Source of the DNA: Anderseniella sp963700735
GTDB taxonomy: Bacteria; Pseudomonadota; Alphaproteobacteria; Rhizobiales; Aestuariivirgaceae
DNA length: 64,000 bases
Reading direction: 5' to 3'
Assembly: GCA_963700735.1 (NCBI GenBank)
Contig: CAVOYR010000005.1
Span: 558,001-622,000, forward strand
Shown: positions 1 to 8,600 of the stretch, in pieces
Layout: each line of letters begins with the position of its first letter
How positions within the stretch are numbered: position 1 is the first letter of the stretch
Program-made: the position numbers and the translations under genes
The notes under the pieces: model-generated
Told to the model about the DNA's origin: nothing
What the model saw: the letters and a program-made list of their open reading frames with translations, nothing else
Database searches by the model: none

Positions 1-149
1 CATGTTCTGCAACTTCAGCAAAACTGTCTGGTGCGATTCCGGTGCAGTCGCAATGTCTTGGGGAAGGTTGGTACCCCAAATGTCTGCCAAAGGTGACCAA
101 GTTGGCAATTTGGAAGGACGGCTGCTCTGCTGCCGAAAGTGGTAGGGGA

Positions 150-524
150 TCACGACACGTTCTGTTCTTGAAGCCAGCTTTTCGCTTCTTCGATCGTCTG
201 GAACCTTCCCACCGGCCTACCCTGATTGCTCAAGGGTTCGAAGATATCGCGCAGTCTTGCGTGCAATTGCACAGGGCAGACAATTGCAATCTTGTTGACA
301 TAGCGTCTGATTTCGAGGGCAACAAATTCACTATAGGCGTGGGCTTTCTCGTCTGAAATTGGAGCTTCGTAATCTAGAACAATCAGCCAACGACCAATCT
401 GAGCAGCGTCGATCTCCCTGAGAGCATCAGGAAAGCTGCTTTGGTAGTCTTCCATTGTCGGAGGGGCACGAAAATGAAAGGTCACGACCCCGTCTTTGGT
501 ATCGATTTTATAGTCGATTGCCAT
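150..524 (-). CDS. STAS/SpoIIAA-like small cytoplasmic protein
   Basis: A protein of 124 residues, alternating beta strands and helices, resembling the SpoIIAA-like STAS fold (DUF3478 type): an N-terminal strand pair (YKIDTKDGVVTFHF), a central WLIVLDYEAPI strand and a C-terminal helix with an EEAKSWL end. The frame is open further upstream, but the ATG at 524 is preceded by a strong Shine-Dalgarno (AAGGAGGGG on the minus strand, 526-534), so I start there. No signal peptide or membrane segment is visible. Its role is unknown; relatives are small cytoplasmic proteins, sometimes membrane-associated. It is the only intact-looking gene in the decayed left end. Confidence 0.6.
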   Translation of the reverse strand: MAIDYKIDTKDGVVTFHFRAPPTMEDYQSSFPDALREIDAAQIGRWLIVLDYEAPISDEKAHAYSEFVALEIRRYVNKIAIVCPVQLHARLRDIFEPLSNQGRPVGRFQTIEEAKSWLQEQNVS

Positions 525-594
525 ACGCCCCTCCTTCATTACTGACAGGCATCCAAATAACATATAGCGGGTCGCGGCCCTTGGTCTTTCTGGC

Positions 595-696
595 TCACCG
601 GTCGATTCGAGCGAGTTCGACGCGGCGGTTCTGCTTGCGGCCCTGCAGTGTATCAATTAGGCTTTTCGGTTGCGATGATCCGAGGCCTTGCGCGTT
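595..696 (-). pseudogene. Remnant of an OmpA-family C-terminus
   Basis: Read on the minus strand, the 33 codons between a TGA at 697-699 and a TGA at 595-597 end in GRKQNRRVELARIDR. That resembles the C-terminal peptidoglycan-binding signature of OmpA-like domains (GR..NRRVE). The preceding GLGSSQP fits the usual G.G.S.P segment. There is no start codon and the upstream frame is closed, so this is a fragment, not a gene. It lies between the STAS-like gene and another outer-membrane fragment, consistent with decay of this end. Confidence 0.35.
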
Positions 697-788
697 TCAG
701 GTCCCCTCCTCTTCGGCAGCCGGGATAACGGTCACCGGTTGGGATTCAGGGAAACGCCAAACTAACGATCAAGAAGGTTCAGTTCAAC

Positions 789-1115
789 TTAATAGACGCA
801 CCTATATCGGACTTCACCAACCCCCATATAGACCCCGTCCAATACTTTCAGGAAATCACCGAGGTTCGAAATGATATCGATTGGCGCCAGATCAACCTCA
901 ACCGACGACCCGAGTACGCCGACCGTACCATTCACACCAGGCAACCACAGATAAAGCGGTACAATATTGAACTCAAAACCAAATTCCGTAGTGACCTGAT
1001 ACTCCATAGGCGTTGGAAAGTCGGCGGCCAATGCTTGATGGGAGACAGGGCTTCCCGCCGACAGTGCCCACAACATGGGAAAAGCAGCAATAAGCAGTTT
1101 GGACCAAGAGCGCAT
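789..1115 (-). pseudogene. Truncated outer-membrane beta-barrel protein, N-terminal part
   Basis: An open frame of 108 codons with a good signal peptide (residues 1-31, cleavage near HQALAA) followed by VPLYLWLPGVNGTVGV and a GDFLKVLDG segment. This start is typical of a family of roughly 250-residue alphaproteobacterial outer-membrane proteins (PYLW...G..G motif, then a barrel). Here the frame stops right after the first barrel strand, so more than half of the protein is missing. A stable product is doubtful. Family assignment is from pattern memory only. Confidence 0.4.
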
Positions 1116-1261
1116 AATCTGATCTCCGTTTCGAAGTACGGCTAAAAGATACCCGTATATAACCTAGACCTATGAAACCACCCCCGTATCCCCTCTCTCG
1201 CGAAATGACTGCTCGTGGCACACTTCGAACTAGCGAGGCCGCACCAGAAATTGAGAGCTTT

Positions 1262-1379
1262 GGGGGGTGGACTCAACGGGTGGCCGCAACACTTTAGTCT
1301 TTGAACAAAGATGGAGTGTTGGACATGAAGCATCGTCGTCGCATCAATTACACGGCGGCACAGCGCGCCGAGATCTGAC
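1262..1379 (+). mobile_element. Left-end remnant of an IS30-family insertion sequence
   Basis: On the plus strand an ATG at 1324 opens MKHRRRINYTAAQRAEI, the typical N-terminus of IS30-family transposases (R(I)YY(S/T)...QRA.IWDRW). The expected tryptophan codon TGG is TGA here, and similarity ends within a few bases. The preceding G-rich stretch from about 1262 would be the element's left end. No right end is visible. The remnant cuts the helix-turn-helix gene on the opposite strand. Exact ends are uncertain. Confidence 0.45.
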
Positions 1380-1831
1380 AGCGACTTGTCGAGGCAGGCC
1401 ATTGAGGTCGTGATGTCTACCAGCAGCTGCTTGAACGGTTTCAGGTACGCTTCATCGTCCATTGTCCGGCTGTTTTCAAACTGGGACCGGACATTACTCG
1501 TAAGAGGATGGGAACGGTCCTTGGCCACCGCCACCCGTCGCCCGATCCTGGCCACCAAGGGTTGACGTGGCGGGGATGGCAAACGAGGCAATTGCTGGTC
1601 CCTGGACCAGTGCAAGAGGTCCTCTGGGCGGGGTTCGGGTAGCGGTGGCTGACTTGGTGCCTTTCCCACTGCGAGCTTGGCCCAGTAGCCGCGTTCAGGT
1701 CTCGGCACGTACATCAGTTCGCAAACGCGTGCCATGTAGCTGCCGGAAACCCCGAACCTCTCTGCAACCCTTGTCATCGGTTCAGCCCATACCAACGCGT
1801 AAAGGCTTTCGCGAGAGACCGGTTCCATCAT
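1376..1831 (-). pseudogene. Truncated helix-turn-helix protein of unknown role
   Basis: The first 152 codons read as a DNA-binding-like protein: a helix-turn-helix near residues 10-36 (RVAERFGVSGSYMARVC), then RPERGYWAKLAVGKAP, a proline-rich linker and a LKPFKQLLVDITTS block. These are features of an uncharacterised family common near mobile DNA. After about residue 152 (LDKSLS, near 1376) the frame continues to a stop at 1142, but the sequence no longer looks like the family and instead runs antisense through an IS30-type remnant. The gene appears to have lost its 3' end by insertion followed by deletion. Confidence 0.5.
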
Positions 1832-1923
1832 GTTCTCCTATTGATGATCTGTAAGTCCAAGACGGTGCAATCATACCGCTCAACATCCGATCGGAGACAA
1901 GGAGCCCTACTCCCCGAACAGGC

Positions 1924-2115
1924 TTCCCTGTTCTTTCGAGGTTTTTCCCTGATAGCGAGTTGAAGTTCCCTGTTCGGTTGAAAAAATTCCCTGTTCAGCT
2001 ACTTAGGGAAAATCTGGACTAACCCTTTGAAATTGCGAGCATAAATAGGCCGCCTTAGCTCACAAAAAGCAGGAACCTTGCAAAATTCCCTGTAAATTCC
2101 CGTGTATCAGGGAAT
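1924..2115. repeat. TTCCCTG-rich non-coding stretch in the 1832-2297 gap
   Basis: The gap from 1832 to 2297 holds no convincing gene. Its middle carries repeated TTCCCTG units at 1924, 1945, 1966, 1987 and 2086, the last inside an imperfect inverted repeat (ATTCCCTG at 2085 against CAGGGAAT at 2108-2115). Similar TTCCCTG-rich DNA recurs beside mobile elements in soil alphaproteobacteria, where it is often mis-annotated as protein. Whether it is a recombination site remnant or only debris cannot be told from one copy. Confidence 0.45.
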
Positions 2116-2297
2116 TTGGCACCTGAGACCGGTTCGCCAAGGACTGCGCACACAGCCAGCCCTGCCTGCGAAGCTCCCCTGTAAAAGCTTGCCTCCTGGT
2201 TGCGTAGTTTGCTCGCCACCATCGCGGAATGACCTCGCCCGCCCTTATGCCAGATCGAGTTTCTGGAATTGCAATCGAGCGCATTCCGCAATAGCTG

Positions 2298-3737
2298 ATG
2301 GCAATGGCTTCCCAGACCACGTCCATCATCGGCCCGGTTCTCTTCCTCGATCTTGTCGAGAGCGGGTTCTTACACCTTTCAGCCCTGTTCGTGGGCCCAA
2401 AGGGCGTTGCGCCGCCACCGGTAGACCTGTCAACCGGTACGGTCGCGCCTGTCTGCATCGCCGAATACGACAATGGCACGGCCTGGCGTGCGCGATTCAA
2501 GCTGCCGGCGGATCGTGCGTCTTCATATGGCTGGAACGGTGAGACCTACGAGATTGCCAGCAACCTGACGGGCAATTTGCGTCTAGCCTATGTATCCTGC
2601 AATGGGGAGGAGTCGGGCGACCTCGAACGCGAAGGTTTTGAACGCAACGCCATGTGGTCGCGCCTGCGGGACGAGCATCGCCGCCAGCCCATCGCGCTGA
2701 TGCTTCATGGTGGAGACCAGCTTTATGCCGACGAAGTCACACTCGGGCACGACCTCAGCCACGGCTGGCCCCGCAAGCTGCCGCACGAACCGTCGCAGGC
2801 GGCGCTGGCCGATCTGCGGCACTACCTTCGTGAACGCTTTTTCGAGCGCTATGCCGCGCTTTATGAAGCTCCGGATCCGGCCTGGCTGGCCGCACGCGTG
2901 CCCTCGCTCATGCAGTGGGACGATCACGATATCTGTGACGGATGGGGGTCCCTGCATCACTCGCGCACCTGCTCGCCGGTTGGCCAGACGCTGTTCGCGG
3001 TTGCGCGGGAATGCTTCCTGACCTTTCAGCACGCAGCCAGCGAGGGCGATCTGCCACCACGCTTCGCGGACCGCACCGGGCAGCAGCTGGGCTGGAGCAT
3101 CCACGCACCCGGTCTGCGCATCATCGCGCCTGACCTGCGGTCTGAGCGGACGCGGCACCAGATCATGGGGCCGGGCGGCTGGGAGATGATGGCGGCGCAC
3201 GCCAGGCAGGAGGCGCAGGGCCATACGCTGTTGATGTCCAGCGTTCCACTGCTGGGTCCCCGTCTATCGCTGCTCGAAAGCTTGATGGCCATGATCCCGA
3301 GAATGCAGAAATACGAGGATGACCTGCGCGACCAGTGGCAGAGCCGGGCGCATCGTGATGAGTGGCGGCAGATGCTGCGGCTGGTGCGTGACATGGCCCG
3401 ATCCGGCAATCACGATCTGACCGTCGTTTCGGGGGAAATCCATCTGGCCACCCGCGCCGTCATGGACCTCGACAGTGGCTTTCATCTCAACCAGCTCGTC
3501 GCCTCAGGCATCGCGCACAGGGCGCCGCCAAAGGCTTGGGCCCGGATGATGGGGGCGCTTGCCTCGCTGGGCGAGGATCCGCTGCCAGACAATCCGATCC
3601 AGATCAGGCCATTGCCGGGACAAGGCGCGCGATACATGGCAGAACGCAACTATCTGTTGCTCGAACGTCAGTCGGGAGAATGGTCGGCGCGCTGGGACCT
3701 GGAAGAAAGCGGCATGACCGGCCCCCTCGCCCTGTAG
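2298..3737 (+). CDS. PhoD-like metallophosphatase (alkaline phosphatase D family)
   Basis: 479 residues, likely a phosphomonoesterase or phosphodiesterase of the PhoD-like metallophosphatase group. Metal-site motifs appear in the usual order: MLHGGDQLYADE near residue 137, QWDDHDICDGWGS near 207 and VSGEIHLATRA near 381. An N-terminal beta-sandwich-like part (about 1-90) precedes the catalytic domain. There is no clear signal peptide, unlike secreted PhoD, so this form may be cytoplasmic. ATG codons at 2298 and 2304 are both possible starts. The next gene converges on it. Substrate unknown. Confidence 0.8.
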   Translation: MAMASQTTSIIGPVLFLDLVESGFLHLSALFVGPKGVAPPPVDLSTGTVAPVCIAEYDNGTAWRARFKLPADRASSYGWNGETYEIASNLTGNLRLAYVSCNGEESGDLEREGFERNAMWSRLRDEHRRQPIALMLHGGDQLYADEVTLGHDLSHGWPRKLPHEPSQAALADLRHYLRERFFERYAALYEAPDPAWLAARVPSLMQWDDHDICDGWGSLHHSRTCSPVGQTLFAVARECFLTFQHAASEGDLPPRFADRTGQQLGWSIHAPGLRIIAPDLRSERTRHQIMGPGGWEMMAAHARQEAQGHTLLMSSVPLLGPRLSLLESLMAMIPRMQKYEDDLRDQWQSRAHRDEWRQMLRLVRDMARSGNHDLTVVSGEIHLATRAVMDLDSGFHLNQLVASGIAHRAPPKAWARMMGALASLGEDPLPDNPIQIRPLPGQGARYMAERNYLLLERQSGEWSARWDLEESGMTGPLAL

Positions 3738-3760
3738 TCCCGGTCCAGCAGTGCTGCATT

Positions 3761-4423
3761 TCAATCCCGGTCCTGACCGGCGGTGCGGTTCAACCCAGCC
3801 GACGGCTCGCAGACCGGGTCCAGGACGAGGACCAGTCGTGTCTCGCCCGTGCCCTTGATGGGAGGTGAGCGATGCAACAGACCGGACTGCGGTGAATCAG
3901 GCCACAAGGTGCCGCGCAATATGATGGGTGCGCCGGTTGGCACGGTGAACACCCTTTTGGGCTGTTGTCCGTCAGTCGAGATGCCGTACTGGGTGCCGGT
4001 TCCGCGATAGGTGCAGACCAGACGCGCAGTGACCGCGTCGATGTGGAACTTGCAGCAGGCATCGTCATTCACGACATCAAGCCTGAGGCGCAGGTACGCG
4101 GTAGCCATGATCGCTGCGAACACATCAGCCAATGCCGAGATGTCGTCCACCAGCACGTCGCGCTGTTCACCGGCGGGCATGCCTGCCTGCTCACAAACAT
4201 GATGCACGGCATCGCGTACAGTCGGAACCGGCAGGACAATCCGGGCCGATGGCAACGCGGCCGCGTCAAGACCATTGATCCATGACTGGAACTCGCGTGA
4301 CGGTTGCCGCCGCCAGATGGCGGCAGCAGCGCCTGGCGTGTTGATGAGCTTCATGCCTTCCGGGGTGTCGGCCAGCCCAACCCCCACACCGACATTGCGC
4401 ACTGTCTGGCGATGGAAGCTCAT
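3761..4423 (-). CDS. DUF1826 protein, partner of the zinc GTPase
   Basis: 220 residues. Recognised as DUF1826 type by the N-terminal GVGLADTPEGMKLINTPGAA segment, the central ALADVFAAIMATAYLRLRLDVV helix and strands with CCKFHIDAVTARLVCTYRGTGT. The end contains GETRLVLVLDPV. DUF1826 proteins are usually found next to CobW-family GTPases, as here. The start at 4423 overlaps the GTPase stop by ATGA, so the two are translationally coupled. The conserved Cys and His residues would suit metal binding, but the biochemical role is not established. Confidence 0.75.
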   Translation of the reverse strand: MSFHRQTVRNVGVGVGLADTPEGMKLINTPGAAAAIWRRQPSREFQSWINGLDAAALPSARIVLPVPTVRDAVHHVCEQAGMPAGEQRDVLVDDISALADVFAAIMATAYLRLRLDVVNDDACCKFHIDAVTARLVCTYRGTGTQYGISTDGQQPKRVFTVPTGAPIILRGTLWPDSPQSGLLHRSPPIKGTGETRLVLVLDPVCEPSAGLNRTAGQDRD

Positions 4424-5628
4424 GCCTGGCGCTTTTCCCAGGCCGGAAACGGATCGGGCATGTCGCGCCACATCGCAGGCATGAAAGCGGGTGCCCGCAG
4501 CAGGCAAGAATCAAGCTCGTGCCGGATTGTTGCCTCGTCCATCGGATCACATCCGATGAAAACCAGCTCCTGGCGCCGGTCACCCCAGACAGAGTCGAAG
4601 TATGGCTCCATGGATTTGTGCCAGGCAGGATCTTCGGGCCAGTACTCCCTTGGTGCAGCCGACCACCACAGTCCGCCCTTTTCTGTCCGCACCAGTGCAC
4701 CGGCCATGGAGAGTTCACCAACGAACTGTGGCCGCGTGGCAAGCCAGAAAAATCCCTTGGCGCGTACAACCCCCGGCCATGGCCGGTTGATGAACGCCTT
4801 CAGCTTGGCAGGGTCGAAGGGCTGGCGCGCCCGGTAGACGAAGGAGCGAATGCCATACTCTTCGGTCTCCGGCACGTGATCGGCAAAGCCGTTGAGTTCC
4901 TTGTACCAGAGCGGATGCTCATGTGCCCTTTCGAAGTCAAACCGCGCGGTTCCCAGCACCTCGTGCAGCGGCACGCGGGCAAAGTCTGCCTCGATCACAG
5001 TGGCATCAGGGTTGAGCGACCGGATGATCTTGCGCGCAGCGTCCAGATTGCCGGGCGACGTGGCCGAGACCTTGTTGAGGATGATCGTATCGGCAAACTC
5101 AATCTGGTCGACGAGCAGATCCACCAGGGTACGGTTGTCGTCCTCGCCCATGGTTTCTCCCCTGTCGCGCAGGAAATCGCTGGAGGCGTAGTCCTTCAGC
5201 AGGTTCGCCGCATCGACCACCGTTACCATTAAATCCAGACGGGCAACGTCGGAGAGGCTGTCACCGTTCTCGTCGCGGAACTCGAAGGTGGATGCTACAG
5301 GCAACGGTTCGGATATGCCGGTCAACTCGATCAACAAGTGATCAAAGCGGCCCTGCCTTGCGAGTTGCCTTACTTCCTTGAGAAGGTCGTCCCGCAGGGT
5401 GCAGCAAATGCAGCCATTGGTCATCTCCACCAGTTGCTCGTCGGTCCGCGACAGGTTGGCTCCACCGTCGCGCACAAGGCTTGCGTCAATATTGACTTCG
5501 CTCATGTCGTTGACGATGACCGCCACCCGCTTGCCTTCGCGATTGTTCAGTATGTGGTTGAGCAGCGTGGTCTTGCCTGCACCGAGGAAGCCGGACAGCA
5601 CGGTGACGGGCAGAAATTGTTGGGCCAT
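4420..5628 (-). CDS. CobW/COG0523-family GTP-binding zinc metallochaperone
   Basis: 402 residues. The Walker A motif GFLGAGKTTLL starts near residue 13, the CxCC metal motif (GCICCTLRDD) has Cys73, Cys75 and Cys76, a NKVS nucleotide motif lies near residue 182, and a C-terminal CobW domain begins around residue 245. These GTPases (ZigA/YciC type) are thought to deliver zinc during starvation. A candidate Zur box sits immediately upstream (5631-5640) and DUF1826 is coupled downstream. The box almost touches the start codon and no strong Shine-Dalgarno is seen, so the start may be leaderless or slightly further downstream. Confidence 0.88.
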   Translation of the reverse strand: MAQQFLPVTVLSGFLGAGKTTLLNHILNNREGKRVAVIVNDMSEVNIDASLVRDGGANLSRTDEQLVEMTNGCICCTLRDDLLKEVRQLARQGRFDHLLIELTGISEPLPVASTFEFRDENGDSLSDVARLDLMVTVVDAANLLKDYASSDFLRDRGETMGEDDNRTLVDLLVDQIEFADTIILNKVSATSPGNLDAARKIIRSLNPDATVIEADFARVPLHEVLGTARFDFERAHEHPLWYKELNGFADHVPETEEYGIRSFVYRARQPFDPAKLKAFINRPWPGVVRAKGFFWLATRPQFVGELSMAGALVRTEKGGLWWSAAPREYWPEDPAWHKSMEPYFDSVWGDRRQELVFIGCDPMDEATIRHELDSCLLRAPAFMPAMWRDMPDPFPAWEKRQA

Positions 5629-5630
5629 AT

Positions 5631-5640
5631 GTTATACCAT
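5631..5640 (-). promoter_or_regulatory. Candidate Zur box upstream of the CobW-type GTPase
   Basis: GTTATACCAT, whose complement ATGGTATAAC is identical to the core found between znuA and znuC at 6833-6842. The extended form ATGGTATAACAT resembles known alphaproteobacterial Zur operators (AT-rich, centred on GTTATAAC). It lies two bases upstream of the annotated start codon, so binding would block initiation. Assignment rests on the shared core and gene content. Confidence 0.55.
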
Positions 5641-5703
5641 GACTTCTTGAGTGACAATTAACGGGCGGCATTGGCCGCCCGTTAGGACCGAACGATCAGC
5701 CAG

Positions 5704-6777
5704 TCAGCTGGATTCGGACAGGCAGGTCTTCATCGACGTTGCCATGTTGCGGATCAGCTGAAAGTAGAGGTCGGGCCCGGCGTCGAGCGACGCGCCCAGC
5801 GGATCGAGAACGCCCGCCTTTGCCTTCGTGTTCTCGGTGACCGTTGACACCAGCCTGGGCTCGAACTGCGGTTCGGCGAATACGCAGGCTGCACCAAGCT
5901 CCTGGACCCTTGCGCGGATCTCGGTGATACGCTCGGCACCGGGCATGACCTCGGGTGAAACGGTAATCGACCCGGCTGCGGTCACGTCAAAGCGCTTCTC
6001 GAAATACTGGTAGGCATCATGAAAGACGATGAAGCCCTTCTCGTGAACCGGCTTCAGGTCAGCGGACACCTCGGCTACCAGTGCATCCAACCTGGACATC
6101 ACTGCCTCTGCATTTGCCTTGTATTTCGCAGCATTGCCAGGGTCGGCCTCCACCATCACTTCCTCGATTTCGTGAACCATTGCCTTGGCATTTACGGGGT
6201 CAAGCCAGATGTGGGAATCAAATTCGCCATGTTCATGGCCGGCGTGGCCAGCCTCGGCCTTCTTGTCGTGATCGTGGTCATGATCACCATGGCCGGCCTT
6301 GCCCTTCTTGTCGTGGTCATGGTCATGGTCACCATGGCCAGCCTTGGCCTTCTTGTCATGGTCGTGGTCATCATGACCGGCTTCTGCCTTCTCGTCGCCG
6401 TGGCCGTGCTTGTCAAAGGCGCCACCTTCGCGGAAACCCAGCTTGACGAGATCATGTGCATCGATCAGCTCGACGGACTTCGCCTTCGCGCCGACCGTTT
6501 CCAGCGGCTTTTCCAGGAAGGCTTCCAGTTCGTGGCCAATCCAGAAGACGACATTGGCCTTCTCCAGCATCCCGGCTTGCGAGGGCTTGAGCGCGTAATT
6601 GTGTGGAGACCCCGCGCCTTCAATGATCAGCTCTGGCACACCAACGCCGTCCATCACGGCGGCCACCAGCGAGTGAACCGGCTTGATGGAGGCGACGACA
6701 TTGACCTCTGCCCTGGCCGACGCAGCAGTTGCGGCCAGCAGCGATGAAGCGAGCAGAAGTGTCTTCAGGCGGTTCAT
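5704..6777 (-). CDS. znuA: High-affinity zinc ABC transporter, periplasmic zinc-binding protein
   Basis: 357 residues with a signal peptide (1-23, ASARA). A cluster A-I solute-binding protein: metal-site histidines in IKPVHSL (His35), GSPHNYAL (His59), an FHDAYQYF helix and VFAEPQFEP near the C-terminus. Between about residues 120 and 185 is a long His/Asp-rich loop made of imperfect 15-residue repeats (GHGDHDHDHDK units), about 45-bp tandem repeats in DNA. Such loops mark zinc-specific ZnuA proteins. It is divergent from znuC and shares the candidate Zur-controlled intergenic region. Confidence 0.93.
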   Translation of the reverse strand: MNRLKTLLLASSLLAATAASARAEVNVVASIKPVHSLVAAVMDGVGVPELIIEGAGSPHNYALKPSQAGMLEKANVVFWIGHELEAFLEKPLETVGAKAKSVELIDAHDLVKLGFREGGAFDKHGHGDEKAEAGHDDHDHDKKAKAGHGDHDHDHDKKGKAGHGDHDHDHDKKAEAGHAGHEHGEFDSHIWLDPVNAKAMVHEIEEVMVEADPGNAAKYKANAEAVMSRLDALVAEVSADLKPVHEKGFIVFHDAYQYFEKRFDVTAAGSITVSPEVMPGAERITEIRARVQELGAACVFAEPQFEPRLVSTVTENTKAKAGVLDPLGASLDAGPDLYFQLIRNMATSMKTCLSESS

Positions 6778-6810
6778 GATACTCTCCCGGCATGATCAGG
6801 CTTTGTCACG

Positions 6811-6853
6811 TTATCTCATTACGTGTTGCGTAATGGTATAACGCGTGAGATAA
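6811..6853. promoter_or_regulatory. Divergent znuA/znuCB operator with candidate Zur sites
   Basis: The 124-bp gap between znuA and znuC contains nested symmetry. TTATCTCA (6811-6818) is inverted as TGAGATAA (6846-6853). Inside lies ATTACG-5-CGTAAT (6818-6834), and ATGGTATAAC (6833-6842) is the core also found before the CobW gene. This arrangement suits one or two Zur dimers controlling both directions. No footprint is possible from sequence alone. Confidence 0.55.
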
Positions 6854-6901
6854 GGGGACGCAAGATGCGATTTAAATCTTTGACACAGACCGTCAGCCTC
6901 C

Positions 6902-7756
6902 ATGCTCAAGAAACCTGAAGCCCTTGTGACGCTGGACAACGCCGGCATCCACCGCGCTGGCCGCTGGCTGGTGCGTGGCGTTTCGATGACCGTGGACGCC
7001 GGTGAAATCGTGACCCTGATCGGCCCGAACGGGTCGGGCAAGTCGACCACCGCCAAGATGGCGCTGGGCATTCTCGCGCCTGACGAAGGCCAGACCGTTC
7101 GCCGGGCGGGCTTGCGGGTTGCTTACGTCCCCCAAAAACTCACCGTGGACTGGACGTTGCCGCTGACAGTCAACCGCTTCATGCGGCTTACCGGCCACGT
7201 GAGCGAGGCCGATGCCGATGCCGCCATGGTTGCGACCGGTGTCGCACATCTGACCGGTGCCGAAGTGCGGACCCTGTCGGGCGGTGAGTTCCAGCGTGTC
7301 ATGCTGGCGCGCGCCATGGCCCGGCGGCCGGACCTGCTGGTGCTGGACGAGCCCGTGCAGGGCGTTGATTTTACCGGCGAGATTGCGCTCTACGACCTGA
7401 TCAAGCGGATACGCGATGACCTGCACTGCGGCATCCTGCTGATCTCGCACGACCTGCACGTGGTGATGGCCGCCACCGACAAGGTGATCTGCCTCAACGG
7501 CCATGTCTGCTGTTCCGGTTCGCCGACAATGGTGGCGTCAAGCCCGGAGTACAAGGCCCTGTTCGGCGCGCGTGCCGCCTCGACGCTGGCGGTCTATGAA
7601 CACAACCACGACCATACCCATCTGCCGGATGGCAGGGTGAAACATGCTGACGGCAGCATTGCCGACAGCTGTCACCCGGGCGACGGCCATCACCATGACC
7701 ACGACCACGATCACGATCACGATCACGATCATGCGGGGGACCGGCGCGATGCTTGA
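6902..7756 (+). CDS. znuC: Zinc ABC transporter ATP-binding protein
   Basis: 284 residues. Walker A GPNGSGKSTT, ABC signature LSGGEFQRV, Walker B LLVLDEPVQGVD and the H-loop histidine in LLISHDLHVV are all present. It energises ZnuA/ZnuB zinc import. Beyond the ATPase core there is a C-terminal His/Asp-rich tail (GHHHDHDHDHDHDHD) encoded by a six-base GATCAC-type repeat near 7697-7733, which may bind zinc in the cytoplasm. Its 3' end overlaps znuB by eight bases. Confidence 0.93.
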   Translation: MLKKPEALVTLDNAGIHRAGRWLVRGVSMTVDAGEIVTLIGPNGSGKSTTAKMALGILAPDEGQTVRRAGLRVAYVPQKLTVDWTLPLTVNRFMRLTGHVSEADADAAMVATGVAHLTGAEVRTLSGGEFQRVMLARAMARRPDLLVLDEPVQGVDFTGEIALYDLIKRIRDDLHCGILLISHDLHVVMAATDKVICLNGHVCCSGSPTMVASSPEYKALFGARAASTLAVYEHNHDHTHLPDGRVKHADGSIADSCHPGDGHHHDHDHDHDHDHDHAGDRRDA

Positions 7757-8600
7757 CGACTTCTTCACGCGCGCCATTGCCGCCGGTGTCGGCGTGGCGC
7801 TGGTGGCCGGACCGCTTGGCTGCTTCATCGTGTGGCGCCGGCTTGCCTATTTCGGCGACACGCTGTCCCACGCAGCATTGCTCGGGGTGGCTCTAGCCTT
7901 CCTGTTCGAGATCAACATCACACTCGCCGTGTTCGGTGTGTCGGCGTGTGTATCGCTTGCGCTGCTGCTGCTGCAGAAGCGGGCAACGCTGTCCGCCGAT
8001 GCACTGCTCGGCCTGCTTGCACACTCGGCGCTGGCATTGGGTCTGGTGGCGCTCGCCTTCATGACGTGGATACGCATGGACCTGATGGGCTTCCTGTTCG
8101 GCGACATCCTCGCCGTGTCAAGGACGGACATCGCCGTGATCTGGCTGGGCGGCGCGGTGGTGCTGGCCATCCTTGCCGCCATCTGGCGCCCGCTGTTTGC
8201 CGCCACCGTGAACCGTGAGCTTGCCGAAGCCGAAGGCATGAACCCTGACCGCTCCAACATCATCTTCATGTTGCTGATGGCGGCGGTGATCGCCATATCC
8301 ATGAAGATTGTCGGCGTCCTGCTGATCACGGCCATGCTGATCATTCCAGCCGCGACCGCGCGGCGTTTCTCTTCGGGGCCCGAGCAGATGGCAGTGCTGG
8401 CGGCTGTTGCCGGGGTAGCTGCCGTTGTCAGCGGCCTGTTCGGGTCACTGCAATGGGACACACCGGCCGGTCCCAGCATTGTGGTCGCAGCGCTGGGCTT
8501 CTTCATCCTGTCGATCCTGCCCGCCTTCAGCCGCACGCCGAAGACCCCGGCCGATCCCGGCAACAGCGGCAACGAGCTTCACAAGGGAACGCGTCCATGA
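7749..8600 (+). CDS. znuB: Zinc ABC transporter permease
   Basis: 283 residues, highly hydrophobic, with seven or eight predicted membrane spans, of the ABC-3 family. Typical segments are GPLGCFIVWRRLAYFGD near residue 18 and a LLITAMLIIPAATAR segment near residue 198. I start at ATG 7749, inside the end of znuC, giving an eight-base overlap; a longer in-frame extension would only read through the znuC His-rich DNA. Its stop overlaps the start of zur (ATGA). Confidence 0.92.
   Translation: MLDDFFTRAIAAGVGVALVAGPLGCFIVWRRLAYFGDTLSHAALLGVALAFLFEINITLAVFGVSACVSLALLLLQKRATLSADALLGLLAHSALALGLVALAFMTWIRMDLMGFLFGDILAVSRTDIAVIWLGGAVVLAILAAIWRPLFAATVNRELAEAEGMNPDRSNIIFMLLMAAVIAISMKIVGVLLITAMLIIPAATARRFSSGPEQMAVLAAVAGVAAVVSGLFGSLQWDTPAGPSIVVAALGFFILSILPAFSRTPKTPADPGNSGNELHKGTRP

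Noticed and set aside
42..356. Plus-strand open frame at the left end
   Set aside because: It is antisense to the STAS-like gene, has no ribosome site and no recognisable protein pattern.
2060..2542. Overlapping open frames in the 2.0-2.5 kb region
   Set aside because: They lie in TTCCCTG-rich DNA or overlap the PhoD-like gene, with no ribosome site or family pattern.
6192..6747. Open frames rich in Met/Thr/Val opposite znuA
   Set aside because: They arise from the His/Asp repeat DNA of znuA read in other frames.
7697..7733. Short tandem repeat considered as a CRISPR or iteron array
   Set aside because: The unit is six bases, in frame, and encodes the His/Asp tail of ZnuC.
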